From assembly GCF_049800955.1 (NCBI RefSeq), contig NZ_JBNAGA010000001.1, forward strand, positions 496,001-560,000: a DNA stretch of 64,000 bases, given 5' to 3'. This document shows positions 7,794 through 16,494 of the stretch, piece after piece. Both the position numbers and the translations under genes were made by a program. The notes under the pieces were generated by a model. It was not told where the DNA came from. It was given only the letters and a program-made list of their open reading frames with translations, and searched no databases. Numbering within the stretch: position 1 is the first letter of the stretch; every line of letters starts with the position of its first letter. This DNA is from JAKVBH01 sp049800955. Its GTDB lineage: Bacteria; Pseudomonadota; Alphaproteobacteria; Rhodobacterales; Rhodobacteraceae.

Positions 7794-8876
7794 ATGTTCG
7801 AGAGTTTTGGATTTGAAGAGACGACCGCCAAGCAGGCCAGCGTTGTGCTGGCGCTGATGTTGGGCGTCGCGTTCGGATTTTTGGCAGAACGCACGAAATT
7901 CTGTTTGCGCCGGTCGCTTGTGGGTGAAGATCGTCGGCAGGCCGCAGGGGTTTGGTTGTTGGCGCTGGCGACGGCGCTGATCGGGACGCAGGCCGCTGTG
8001 GCGGCCGGGCTCATTTCCTTTGCAGATCACCGTTTCATGGCGGCGGAATTGCCTTGGCTCGCGATCATTGCGGGCGGCGCGCTGTTTGGTGCGGGCATGG
8101 TTCTGACACGTGGCTGCGTTTCGCGCCTCAGCGTGTTGACGGGGTCGGGCAATCTGCGCGCACTGACTGTTCTGATCGTCTTTGCCATTGTGGCCCATGC
8201 GACGCTGAAGGGCGTTCTGGCGCCGGTGCGGACGACGTTGGGTTCGGTGACGACGTCCTTGGGTGAGGTCACGTCCCTCGCGGCGCTGCCCGGCGGTGCG
8301 CTGGTCTGGACCTCTGTGATCGCCTTGGGCGCTGTGGCCTTTGCCCTGCGCTCGGGCAATCGGTGGGGAACGTTGGTCATGGCGGCATTGATCGGCCTGC
8401 TGGTCCCAGCGGCGTGGGTCGGGACGGGTTTCGTCCTGTTCGACGATTTCGATCCGATTGCCATGGAAAGCCTGTCGTTCACCTCGCCTGCGGCTGACAG
8501 CCTGTTCTGGGTCGTTGCCAGCACATCCATCCCAGCGGGCTTTGGCGTTGGGCTTCTGGGCGGTGTCATTGCGGGTGCTGCCTTGGCCTCGGTGCTCTTC
8601 GGAGCCTTCAAGTGGCAGAGCTTCGGTGCGCCTCGCGAAACGGGCCGCTATTTTGCGGGCGCTGCCATGATGGGCGTTGGTGGTGTGCTGGCAGGCGGTT
8701 GCACTGTTGGGGCTGGCCTCGCAGGTGTCCCAACGCTGTCTGTCGCGGCATTGCTGGCGCTGGCCTCGATTGCGGCGGGCGCTTTGCTCGCTAATCGAGC
8801 CCTGGCCCCTGGTGCTCAACCAAATGCCGGATCCGACGCACAGCCAGCCACACCAGTCCTACAACCGGCAGAGTAA
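7794..8876 (+). CDS. YeeE/YedE-family sulfur-compound transporter
   Basis: 360 residues with about nine to ten hydrophobic segments in two homologous halves. The family cysteine motifs are present: FLAERTKFCLRR near residue 30, TRGCVSRLS near 107 and AGGCTVGAG near 302. YeeE (TsuA) imports thiosulfate, passing it along conserved cysteines; related proteins import other sulfur compounds. No TusA-like partner gene is beside it. ATG 7794 is preceded by GGAGA. The 3' end overlaps the convergent DUF3422 gene by 86 bases. Confidence 0.9.
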   Translation: MFESFGFEETTAKQASVVLALMLGVAFGFLAERTKFCLRRSLVGEDRRQAAGVWLLALATALIGTQAAVAAGLISFADHRFMAAELPWLAIIAGGALFGAGMVLTRGCVSRLSVLTGSGNLRALTVLIVFAIVAHATLKGVLAPVRTTLGSVTTSLGEVTSLAALPGGALVWTSVIALGAVAFALRSGNRWGTLVMAALIGLLVPAAWVGTGFVLFDDFDPIAMESLSFTSPAADSLFWVVASTSIPAGFGVGLLGGVIAGAALASVLFGAFKWQSFGAPRETGRYFAGAAMMGVGGVLAGGCTVGAGLAGVPTLSVAALLALASIAAGALLANRALAPGAQPNAGSDAQPATPVLQPAE

Positions 8877-10092
8877 CCGCTGCCAAGAGCAAACCCCGGC
8901 TGACGTCTATGGCGTCCGCCACGGGGTAGAGCAGGTAGCCTGCGAGGCTCACGGCGTAGTAGCTGATCGCCACGACCGAGAGGCCTTCCACTGTCTTTTG
9001 CAAGCGCAGCTGCATGTCAGCGCGCTTGTTCATGCTTTCGAGCAGCTGCTGGTTCTGTGCCGAGCGGGTCACTTCAACGGAAGTTCGCAGCAATTCTCCT
9101 GCGCGCATGGCCCGGTCAGCCATGGATTTGATCCGGGTCTCGGTGGAGGCCACGGTCCGCATGGCTGGGTCATAGCGCCGGGTCATGAATTCGCGGAAGG
9201 TCTGGCGCCCGTTGAATTGGCTCTCTCTGAGAACCTCGATGCGTTGCTCTACGATGGCCTCATAGGCCTTTGTCGCGGCAAATCGAAACGAGGCGGCCGC
9301 AGAGAGCGCTTCCAGCTCAGTCGAGATTTCGAGCAGGGCGCGTAGCGTTGCTTCCGTATCGCCATCACGGTCGGTCATGTCTGACATGAGCTGGGAGAGG
9401 CGCGCGTCAAGCTGGCTGATCTCAGGGCTCAGGCGGCGGGCTTCGGCAAATCCGAGCATGGAAAGCGCCTTGTATGTTTCGATCTCTGCGAGACGTTGGA
9501 GGATACGACCCGTCCTGCTGGGGCCGCAGCCCGTGCGCGGGAAAATGGCAAAACGCATGTGCCCCGCAGGATCGATCCGAAAATCACCTGCGATCACGGC
9601 GGCTTCGGCAAGGACCTGGCTCACGGCGACACTTTCCGAGACGAACCATTCAGTCACGCGCTCCCGAATGCTCTCGGTGTTCGCGTCGGGCTCAATGCGT
9701 ACAAGGGCTGACGAAATCCGCTCTCCCGGTGCTTGCGCCAACCAGTCACCGGGAAACACATCGAAATCTGCCGGATCAAAGGGACGCTCGCCTGCGCCCT
9801 CCATGATGACGGTGTAGGTTACAACTTCGGTGTGGCTCTCCCACTTCAGGTAGTGCTGACCCAGTTGGTTGGAATAATGCGTGGCCCCGGGCTGCGGATG
9901 CGGCGCACCGAAGCGATCCAAAAGGTCTGTCAGATGCTGGCGGTCGGCGTCACGGTCTCTCTGGGAGGCTTTGCCGGGTGACTTCAGAACGAGGTAAACG
10001 GCGCGGCCCGGCGCGCTGGCGCGCGGAAACGGCCGGGCATGCAGCTCATTGGCCAGCTGATATCGTAACGTGTGATCTGTGAGCCCACTCAT
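8791..10092 (-). CDS. DUF3422 family membrane-anchored protein
   Basis: 433 residues. The N-terminal half starts with LRYQLANELHARPFP, typical of DUF3422, and is a soluble domain. Residues about 225-370 are helical and probably coiled. Two membrane helices lie near the C-terminus (VVAISYYAVSLAGYLLYPV and LLLAAVTLPVVGLVWLAV), leaving a short basic tail. This layout resembles a membrane-anchored sensor or scaffold, but no function is known. The 120-base AT-rich stretch 10093-10211 upstream should contain its promoter. The gene's end overlaps convergent yeeE. Confidence 0.92.
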   Translation of the reverse strand: MSGLTDHTLRYQLANELHARPFPRASAPGRAVYLVLKSPGKASQRDRDADRQHLTDLLDRFGAPHPQPGATHYSNQLGQHYLKWESHTEVVTYTVIMEGAGERPFDPADFDVFPGDWLAQAPGERISSALVRIEPDANTESIRERVTEWFVSESVAVSQVLAEAAVIAGDFRIDPAGHMRFAIFPRTGCGPSRTGRILQRLAEIETYKALSMLGFAEARRLSPEISQLDARLSQLMSDMTDRDGDTEATLRALLEISTELEALSAAASFRFAATKAYEAIVEQRIEVLRESQFNGRQTFREFMTRRYDPAMRTVASTETRIKSMADRAMRAGELLRTSVEVTRSAQNQQLLESMNKRADMQLRLQKTVEGLSVVAISYYAVSLAGYLLYPVADAIDVSRGLLLAAVTLPVVGLVWLAVRRIRHLVEHQGPGLD

Positions 10093-10211
10093 GCGACTAG
10101 TCCCTGTTTGCGCTGCCCTGATGAGCGAAGTAGCTCAAAAAGTCTATATAAAAAGTAAGCAAATTCAAATATTTAAGAGCGTACAATTGTATACTGTGGC
10201 GGGTGTGGCTC

Positions 10212-10985
10212 TTAGGGCGATGACGCTGTGATGGCCTGCTCGATCAATTCGACATCTGCATCACCGGCCTCAAGCGGGCCTTTGCTCCGGTCAAAGCGCA
10301 GATAGGCCAGTGCCTCATCGCCTGCGCGCGAATGCAGGATACCCGCCGGTTTGCCTTGCGCGGTGATCTCCGTGCCGGGCGTGGCCTCACCTTGGATGCG
10401 CACTCGGGCCAGGCCCTTGCGCAATTCCGTCTTGTGTTTCATCCGCGCGACGATCTCCTGCCCGACAAAACATCCCTTGCGGAAATCTACCCCCGAGAGC
10501 CGCTCAAAGCCCATCTCGAGGATGTAGCTGTCCGGGGTCAGTTCAATATCGGTCTGAGGAATGGCGAGGGCCACGTGCAATGCGGGCCAAACAGTGCCGT
10601 CCTCGGGCAGGGCCTCCTCGGCGATGAGGCGCCAGCCCATATCCCTGTGACGCGGATCGGCTTTGGCCCCGTCGGGCCGCGTGCCCGTGCCGCGCGAGAC
10701 TTTGAGCTCTGTCATCTCCAGCCCGATGGGACTGCGCAGGCGGTACATCGTCAGGCGTTTCAGGAGATCGGGCGCGCGCTCTGCCGCCACGTCGATCAGT
10801 ATTGTCGCGCCGCGCTGTTCCAAAAAGAAATCTGCGAGAAACTTGCCCTGCGGGGTCAGTAGAGCGGCATAGACCAACCCGTGGTCCAACGCGGCGACGT
10901 CATTGGTGATCAGCCCTTGCAAGAAGTCACGCGCCTCGGCACCGCTGACGGCAATGACTTTGCGTGTTGTGTGATAGGTGCTCAT
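10212..10985 (-). CDS. ygfZ: YgfZ/GcvT-like folate-binding protein
   Basis: 257 residues from the ATG at 10985, which has GGAGG nine bases upstream; a longer frame reaching 11315 would overlap the divergent gene and is rejected. The family fingerprint KGCFVGQE is at about 170-177, with the folate-binding aminomethyltransferase fold around it (RKVIAVSGAEARDFLQGLITND at the start, broken here by normal GcvT-like strands). YgfZ proteins use tetrahydrofolate to help build or repair certain iron-sulfur enzymes, MiaB among them; a miaB gene lies 21 kb away in this window. Confidence 0.93.
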   Translation of the reverse strand: MSTYHTTRKVIAVSGAEARDFLQGLITNDVAALDHGLVYAALLTPQGKFLADFFLEQRGATILIDVAAERAPDLLKRLTMYRLRSPIGLEMTELKVSRGTGTRPDGAKADPRHRDMGWRLIAEEALPEDGTVWPALHVALAIPQTDIELTPDSYILEMGFERLSGVDFRKGCFVGQEIVARMKHKTELRKGLARVRIQGEATPGTEITAQGKPAGILHSRAGDEALAYLRFDRSKGPLEAGDADVELIEQAITASSP

Positions 10986-11049
10986 GTGCAGTTTCCTCCG
11001 CGCTGTCCCTTTCATATAGAGGCGATACGGATCGACAACAGGGCCAGTC

Positions 11050-11736
11050 ATGCGCGCACCGCTTTCCATCGTTATTCCAACGCTGAATGCTGAGGAAGAC
11101 CTGCCAGAGACGCTGGCGGCGCTCATGGAGGGGCTGGCGGCGGGTTTGGTGCGGGAATTGGTGATCTCGGATGGCGGCTCACACGACGGCACCGGGGCTA
11201 TTGCTGAAGCCGCTGGCGCAACGCTCGTCACAGGTGCGGCGTCGCGGGGAGGGCAGCTTCGACGGGGCGTGGAGGCCTCGGGGGGCGATTGGCTTCTTTT
11301 GCTGCATGCAGACACGCATCTTTCGCCCGGTTGGACCGTGGCGGTGGGCAGTATGATAGAAGCAGGGGCTAAAGATCAGGCGGGCTATTTCAAGCTGCGC
11401 TTTCGCTCGGCCCGGCGCGCGGCGGCGCTGGTGGCAGGTTGGGCCAATTTGCGCTCCCGTGTGTTCGGGCTGCCTTATGGAGATCAGGGGCTTTTGGTCC
11501 CTCGCGCGTTGCTCGATCATCTGGGCGGTGTGCCGGATCTGCCGCTCATGGAAGATGTGGCTCTGGCGCGCGCGCTCCGTGGCAAGTTGAAACCCCTGCC
11601 CGTAGAAGCAGCGACCTCTTTTGTACGCTACGAGCGCGCAGGCGTGCTCAACCGGGGTGGGCGCAATCTTGGGCTGCTTATGCGCTATCTTGCCGGGGCA
11701 TCTCCGCAGGATCTTTCGGATCGCTATCGCGGTTGA
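11050..11736 (+). CDS. Family-2 glycosyltransferase, TIGR04283-like
   Basis: 228 residues. A GT-A fold glycosyltransferase: LSIVIPTLNAEEDL at the start, nucleotide-sugar site DGGSHDGT at 41-48, metal-binding region LLLHADTHL near 86-90 and the acceptor-side PLMEDVALARAL. The short length and the sequence style match the TIGR04283 group, often found with radical-SAM/selenoprotein-associated genes and in arsenosugar clusters; no such genes are present here. It starts 64 bases from the divergent ygfZ and overlaps the convergent MsbA-type gene by 59 bases. Confidence 0.85.
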   Translation: MRAPLSIVIPTLNAEEDLPETLAALMEGLAAGLVRELVISDGGSHDGTGAIAEAAGATLVTGAASRGGQLRRGVEASGGDWLLLLHADTHLSPGWTVAVGSMIEAGAKDQAGYFKLRFRSARRAAALVAGWANLRSRVFGLPYGDQGLLVPRALLDHLGGVPDLPLMEDVALARALRGKLKPLPVEAATSFVRYERAGVLNRGGRNLGLLMRYLAGASPQDLSDRYRG

Positions 11737-13483
11737 ACTGCATGGCATAAAGCTCGGCATACGCCCCGCCTTTTTCCAGAAGCGCATCATGCGTGCCTTC
11801 TTCGAGCACGCGGCCGGCCTCCATCACAACGATTTTGTCGGCGTTGCGGATCGTTGAGAGGCGGTGCGCAATCACGAGGGTTGTGCGCCCCTCGGACGCT
11901 TGCTCCAGAGCCTCCTGAACAAGAGCTTCTGAGCGCATGTCCAACGCAGATGTCGCCTCATCAAGAAGCAGGATCGGGCGATTGCGCAAAATGGCGCGTG
12001 CAATCGAGACGCGCTGGCGCTGGCCGCCGGAGAGGTTTGAGCCGCGTGGCCCTGTACGGCTGTCCAGACCCTTGGGCAATTGATCCAGAAACTCGCTGAC
12101 GCGCGCAGCTTCCACCGCTTGGGCCAGCGCCTCTTCTGAGACCCCAGGCTGATCAAGCGTAATGTTTTCGCGCAGCGTGTCATCAAAAAGCAATGCTTCC
12201 TGACTGACAACGGAGAACATCCCGCGCAGGTCTTTCAGCGTGATCTGGTCGTGATTGACACCGCCGATTTTCACGTGCCCTTTCTGCGCGTCCACAAGGC
12301 GCGTCAACACGCTGAAAACAGTCGACTTGCCCGCGCCCGACGCCCCAACGAGGGCCGTTGTTTTTCCGGCCTCCGCCGTAAAGGTGAGCCCGCGCAGTAC
12401 CGGGGCGTCGTCATATTGCATGTCGACTGCGTCAAAAACGATGTCAGGTCGGCCTGCGGGCGGCGGCACGGGATGTGCCGGATCGCGTTGCGCGGGCACC
12501 AGCTCGAGTAGCTCGCGCAACCGCTCCAGACCTGCGGCGGCAACCTGCCAGACGCCTGAGAGCTTGCCCAAGCGCCTCAGAGGCTCGAAGGCCAAGCCAA
12601 GCGCAGTGAAGAAGGCCATGAAATCGCCAACCGTCTTCTCGCCCGACAAGATCGCCTCACCGCCATAGAGCAGGACCGCGAAAAAGCCCAAACCGGACAT
12701 GATATCAATCATGCCCGGGATCGCCGCTGAGCCGAAGGATGCCCGGATCGCCAGGCGAATGCGCTCCTTGGTCAGCCGCGTGTAATGCCCGATCTGATAG
12801 CCTTCGAGTTGGTTAAGCTTGACCGGCGTTATACCTTGGAAAATCTCGTTGAGCCGCACGGACATGGCCGCCGACAAATCCCGCGCCTCCCGCGAGGTCT
12901 GGCGCACGAAGCGCTGCACAACGACAGCTGGCAGGACGAGCAACGGCACGCCAATCAGCGCAATCAACGTCCAGACCCAGTCAATACTCAGCGCCACGCC
13001 AAACAGCGCCAGCAAGGCGATCACGTCGCGTCCGGCGCCTGTGATGATCGCAGACCAGACCTTGTTGACGGAATTCACATCCCCATTGACCCGCTGCGCG
13101 ATGTAGCCCGGGGTGTAGGTCTGGTGAAACTGGCCCTCGAGCGTCATCAGATGTGTGACGAGATCGATCCGGATTTCCGCCACGGTCTTTTGCGACAGGC
13201 GGGTCAGAAGCTGGCTCTGAATAACGGAGGCCACCGCCCGCGTCGTGAAGATCGCGAAAAAAGCCACGCCGACCCAGATCAGAAGATCGTTGCGCCCCCC
13301 GATGAAAACCTCATCGAACATGGGTTTCATCATGTAAGACAGCGCGCCGAACATGGCGCCTTCAATGGTCATGAAGGCCATCGCAGCCAGAAGCAATGCC
13401 CAGTGCTTCGCCATGTAGCGCGTCCAGATCCAGCGCAGCAGGCCTCTGGAATTGGGCTGTTCGGACAGCGTGTTCCGGGTCAT
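11678..13483 (-). CDS. MsbA-type ABC exporter (fused permease and ATPase)
   Basis: 601 residues, the normal length of a half-transporter. About six membrane helices lie in residues 25-320, then the ATPase with Walker A GASGAGKS near 391, signature LSGGQRQR near 490, Walker B ILLLDEATSALD and the switch His in VIAHRLST. Lipid A/lipid flippases of the MsbA kind share this architecture, but the substrate is not fixed by sequence. The 5' end overlaps the phosphatase gene by four bases (ATGA), so the two are translationally coupled. The 3' end overlaps the convergent glycosyltransferase. Confidence 0.9.
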   Translation of the reverse strand: MTRNTLSEQPNSRGLLRWIWTRYMAKHWALLLAAMAFMTIEGAMFGALSYMMKPMFDEVFIGGRNDLLIWVGVAFFAIFTTRAVASVIQSQLLTRLSQKTVAEIRIDLVTHLMTLEGQFHQTYTPGYIAQRVNGDVNSVNKVWSAIITGAGRDVIALLALFGVALSIDWVWTLIALIGVPLLVLPAVVVQRFVRQTSREARDLSAAMSVRLNEIFQGITPVKLNQLEGYQIGHYTRLTKERIRLAIRASFGSAAIPGMIDIMSGLGFFAVLLYGGEAILSGEKTVGDFMAFFTALGLAFEPLRRLGKLSGVWQVAAAGLERLRELLELVPAQRDPAHPVPPPAGRPDIVFDAVDMQYDDAPVLRGLTFTAEAGKTTALVGASGAGKSTVFSVLTRLVDAQKGHVKIGGVNHDQITLKDLRGMFSVVSQEALLFDDTLRENITLDQPGVSEEALAQAVEAARVSEFLDQLPKGLDSRTGPRGSNLSGGQRQRVSIARAILRNRPILLLDEATSALDMRSEALVQEALEQASEGRTTLVIAHRLSTIRNADKIVVMEAGRVLEEGTHDALLEKGGAYAELYAMQFNRDSDPKDPAEMPRQDSA

Positions 13484-14208
13484 AGGCTCTGCGCCTTTTC
13501 CAGCAATCGCGTGGCTTGCTCGCGCGGCGGCGTTTTGTCATTCCAGCCGGACTGAAGCCAGGAGCCGCGGTATTCCTGCCGCAGCCAGTTCTCAAACGAA
13601 ATCTCGCCAAGGCTCTGGCGCGCTTCAAAAACATCAAGGATGTAATCCTGCACGCCCGTCTTTGTCCACTTCAGGTGCACAAAGCGCAACGAGAGCATCT
13701 TGCGCGCCTCGGCCACTGATTTGCCATCAAAGACCATCATATACATCGCCGCCACGAAACCCGCGCGGTCCGCGCCCGATTTGCAATGGAACAGCAGGGG
13801 GCGCTCCATAGTGCGGAGTTTGTCCAGAACGGCCAGAATACGCTCGCGCTTGGGCGCATTGCGGGCCCAGAGCTTGGAGATTTGCATGTCCATGCCGAGC
13901 TGTTCGCAGCTTTCGCGCGCCAGATGGAAATGCGGATAATTCTCCTCACCGCGCAAGTTCAGTACAGATTTCACACCCATGTCGCGGTACCGCCGAAAGC
14001 GGCTGTGTGTCGGCTGGTTGGAGCGATACACGCCCGGGGACACTTCGTAGAAATTGGTCCAGAAGATCCGCAGGATTGCGTGATCCATAAAGAGATAGTT
14101 CAGCTGTGCCAGAAGCCGGCCATGCCAGGTGCTGCGGTCGCCCCGGCCAAAGGACTTGCGCACCCGACGCTCAAATCGGCTCAGACTTGAGTTGGATTTC
14201 TCACTCAT
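13480..14208 (-). CDS. Tyrosine/dual-specificity-type phosphatase
   Basis: 242 residues. The phosphatase signature HCKSGADR (His141-Cys142 ... Arg148, the CX5R loop) is intact, and an upstream SVLNLRGEE strand contains the usual region before the general acid. The N-terminus is basic and has a hydrophobic patch around NYLFMDHAILRIFW. Members of this class dephosphorylate proteins, phosphoinositides or other small phosphates. The gene is coupled by a four-base overlap to the MsbA-type exporter, which may point to a lipid or envelope substrate; this is inference from context only. Confidence 0.82.
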   Translation of the reverse strand: MSEKSNSSLSRFERRVRKSFGRGDRSTWHGRLLAQLNYLFMDHAILRIFWTNFYEVSPGVYRSNQPTHSRFRRYRDMGVKSVLNLRGEENYPHFHLARESCEQLGMDMQISKLWARNAPKRERILAVLDKLRTMERPLLFHCKSGADRAGFVAAMYMMVFDGKSVAEARKMLSLRFVHLKWTKTGVQDYILDVFEARQSLGEISFENWLRQEYRGSWLQSGWNDKTPPREQATRLLEKAQSL

Positions 14209-14338
14209 GGGTCACGTAAGCCCTTGTCCTTCTTGCGCGGGATGTATCTATCCCAAGGACCGCTGGCAAGAGAGGCGGTCCTTTGACGACGCGCAATGAT
14301 AGGCTTTTAGCACGCGCTCAACGAACAGGAGATGTGAC

Positions 14339-15544
14339 ATGTCGCTTGCACAAGGACGCCCTTATCTCGCGATCCCCGGGCCTTCCGTGATGCCGGAGGC
14401 AGTTTTGCGTGCGATGATGCGCGCAGGCTCCAATATCTATGAAGGCGAGTTGATCGATCTGACGGCAAGTCTCGTTCCCGATCTCAAATATGTGGCGCAG
14501 ACCGAGGGCCACGTCGCGATGTATATCGCAAACGGCCATGGCGCGTGGGAGGCGGCGCTGGCCAATGTCGTAGGCCCGGATGATCTGGTTCTGGTTCCGG
14601 CAACGGGTCGGTTTGGCCATGGCTGGGCCGAGATGGCGCGGGGCTTGGGTATCTCGTTTGAAGTGATGGATCATGGCCTGCGCGCGCCTTGGGATCTGGA
14701 CGCGATCGAGGACCGGCTGCGCGCAGATACAGAGCATCGCATCAAGGCGGTGCTGGCGGTTCACGTGGATACATCAACATCGATCAAGAACGATGTACCG
14801 GGCCTGCGAAGCGCAATGGATGCGGCGGGCCACCCGGCGCTCCTGATGGCGGATTGCATCGCGTCGCTGGGCTGTGATCGTTTTGAAATGGACGCATGGG
14901 GCGTCGACGTGACCGTGGCTGGCTCGCAAAAAGGGCTGATGGTGCCGCCGGGAATGGGCTTTGTTTGGTTCAACGACAACGCCAAGGCGCATCGCCCCGC
15001 GCGTGTGTCGTCCTATTGGGATTGGTCCGCGCGGGCGCAGCCTGAGCTCTATTATCAATACTTCGGCGGAACAGCACCGACCCATCATCTTTGGGCGTTG
15101 CGCGCGGCGCTGGATTTGATGAGAGCTGAGGGGATGGATGCAATCTGGGCCCGGCACGCGCTTTTGGCCCGCGGCATCTGGACGGCCGTGACCCATTGGG
15201 GGCAGGGCGGCTCGTTGGAAATGAATGTGGCGGATGAAGGGTTCCGCAGCCATGCCGTGACGGCTTTGCGCATCGATGCACCCTTAGGGCGCGACTTGCG
15301 GCAATGGTGCGAAGATCAGGCCGGTGTGACGCTTGGCATCGGTCTGGGCATGACCGCGCCGGACGATCCCGCGCGGCACGGCTTTTTCCGGTTCGGCCAT
15401 ATGGGGCATGTGAACGCGCAAATGGTCATGGGCATGTTGGGCTCCGTTGAAGCGGGCCTGCATGCCATTGGCGCACCGTTCAGTCCGGGAGGCGCCAGCG
15501 CGGCGACCGCGGTTCTTGCGTCAGGCGCGCATGCAGGATCGTGA
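14339..15544 (+). CDS. Class V PLP-dependent aminotransferase (serine-glyoxylate/alanine-glyoxylate type)
   Basis: 401 residues. Fold type I enzyme: IPGPSVMPEAVLRAM at the start is the motif of the serine-glyoxylate/alanine-glyoxylate group, ANGHGAWEAALANV marks the cofactor phosphate region, DCIASLGC the PLP-ring Asp region, and the Schiff-base lysine is K198 in GSQKGLM. Such enzymes act on Ser, Ala or phosphonate-derived substrates with glyoxylate or pyruvate. The gene is monocistronic; its last 65 bases overlap a small convergent membrane-protein gene. Exact substrate unknown. Confidence 0.9.
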   Translation: MSLAQGRPYLAIPGPSVMPEAVLRAMMRAGSNIYEGELIDLTASLVPDLKYVAQTEGHVAMYIANGHGAWEAALANVVGPDDLVLVPATGRFGHGWAEMARGLGISFEVMDHGLRAPWDLDAIEDRLRADTEHRIKAVLAVHVDTSTSIKNDVPGLRSAMDAAGHPALLMADCIASLGCDRFEMDAWGVDVTVAGSQKGLMVPPGMGFVWFNDNAKAHRPARVSSYWDWSARAQPELYYQYFGGTAPTHHLWALRAALDLMRAEGMDAIWARHALLARGIWTAVTHWGQGGSLEMNVADEGFRSHAVTALRIDAPLGRDLRQWCEDQAGVTLGIGLGMTAPDDPARHGFFRFGHMGHVNAQMVMGMLGSVEAGLHAIGAPFSPGGASAATAVLASGAHAGS

Positions 15545-15743
15545 TGCCCGTGTTGATGATCACGCCCGCGATCACAACGTATACAAAACCCATCGTCGCC
15601 CAGATGACAAAAAGCATCCAGGTCAGGTTTACGCCGAACATGGCGATATTGGCATTCAGATAGTTCGGCGCTTCGCGCATCTTGTCTTGACGGGACATGT
15701 TCCAGTCGTCCATCGACGGCACCCTCGCTAAAAACTGCGTCAT
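15480..15743 (-). CDS. Small membrane protein, conserved-looking
   Basis: 87 residues. The N-terminal 30 residues are soluble (DDWNMSRQDKMREAPNYLN), followed by two closely spaced membrane helices (about 32-50 and 53-68). The protein ends with a short Arg/Pro-rich tail that lies antisense to the end of the aminotransferase. Codon use and the well-formed amphipathic/hydrophobic pattern support a real gene. No function can be given. It precedes lolD on the same strand? No: it is upstream-reading toward the aminotransferase, separate from lolC-lolD. Confidence 0.65.
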   Translation of the reverse strand: MTQFLARVPSMDDWNMSRQDKMREAPNYLNANIAMFGVNLTWMLFVIWATMGFVYVVIAGVIINTGITILHARLTQEPRSPRWRLPD

Positions 15744-15780
15744 CTTGACACAGGTTAGCGCCCATGGTGCGAAAGTCAGT

Positions 15781-16494
15781 TTAATTTTTCGTGTCTACGG
15801 CGCTTTGAGGGAAAAAATTCTCCAAATGGCCGGATGTCAGGCGCATTTGGCGATCCATGCGCGCGGCCAGGTCGAGGTTGTGGGTCGCGATTAGCGCGGA
15901 CATGCCTGTGCTGCGGACCAGCGATAAAAGGGCTTCGAACACGGTATCAGATGTGTCGGGATCCAGATTGCCAGTGGGCTCATCGGCCAGCAGTAGTCTG
16001 GGCGCATTCGCGAGAGCTCTGCAAAAAGCCACGCGCTGTTGCTCGCCGCCAGAGAGCGCTGATGGGCGGTGGTCCAGGCGGTCTTCGAGGCCCACAGACG
16101 TCAGCAACTCTTGCGCACGTGCATCTGCGGTCGTGCGGCTTGCGCCATTGGCCAACTGCGGCAGCACGATGTTTTCTGCCGCTGTGAACTCTGGCAGCAG
16201 GTGGTGGAACTGATAGATGAACCCGATGTCTTCGCGCCGCATGCGCGTGCGTTTGCGATCCGAGAGACCATTGGTGGCGATGTCAGAGATTTTGACCAGG
16301 CCTTCATCGGCCAGATCGAGAAGCCCCGCAATATGTAAAAGGGTAGACTTTCCCGCACCTGAAGGCGCAACCAGCGCCACAACCTCACCCGCAGATATCT
16401 CCAGATCAACCCCGCGCAGGACCGTGACCTCGTTCTGGCGGCCTTTGTTGTAGGCCTTGGTCACGCCTGAGAGCGACAGCACGGGTTTACTCAT
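15781..16494 (-). CDS. lolD: Lipoprotein-releasing ABC transporter ATPase LolD
   Basis: 237 residues. Walker A APSGAGKS at about 43-50, Q-loop, signature LSGGEQQRVAF and Walker B LLLADEPTGNLD, the MacB/LolD-type pattern. With the LolC/E protein, LolD powers the extraction of outer-membrane lipoproteins from the inner membrane to the LolA chaperone. The start overlaps the end of the upstream lolC-type gene by eight bases, so the subunits are made together. It ends 37 bases before the small membrane-protein gene. Confidence 0.95.
   Translation of the reverse strand: MSKPVLSLSGVTKAYNKGRQNEVTVLRGVDLEISAGEVVALVAPSGAGKSTLLHIAGLLDLADEGLVKISDIATNGLSDRKRTRMRREDIGFIYQFHHLLPEFTAAENIVLPQLANGASRTTADARAQELLTSVGLEDRLDHRPSALSGGEQQRVAFCRALANAPRLLLADEPTGNLDPDTSDTVFEALLSLVRSTGMSALIATHNLDLAARMDRQMRLTSGHLENFFPQSAVDTKN

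Noticed and set aside
7503..8819. Minus-strand frame of 438 codons opposite yeeE
   Set aside because: Product is extremely Arg/Gln/His-rich and disordered; the plus strand encodes a well-formed membrane transporter.
11050..11315. Extended N-terminus of YgfZ reaching 11315
   Set aside because: Would overlap the divergent glycosyltransferase start; ATG 10985 has a strong ribosome site and gives the family's normal N-terminus.
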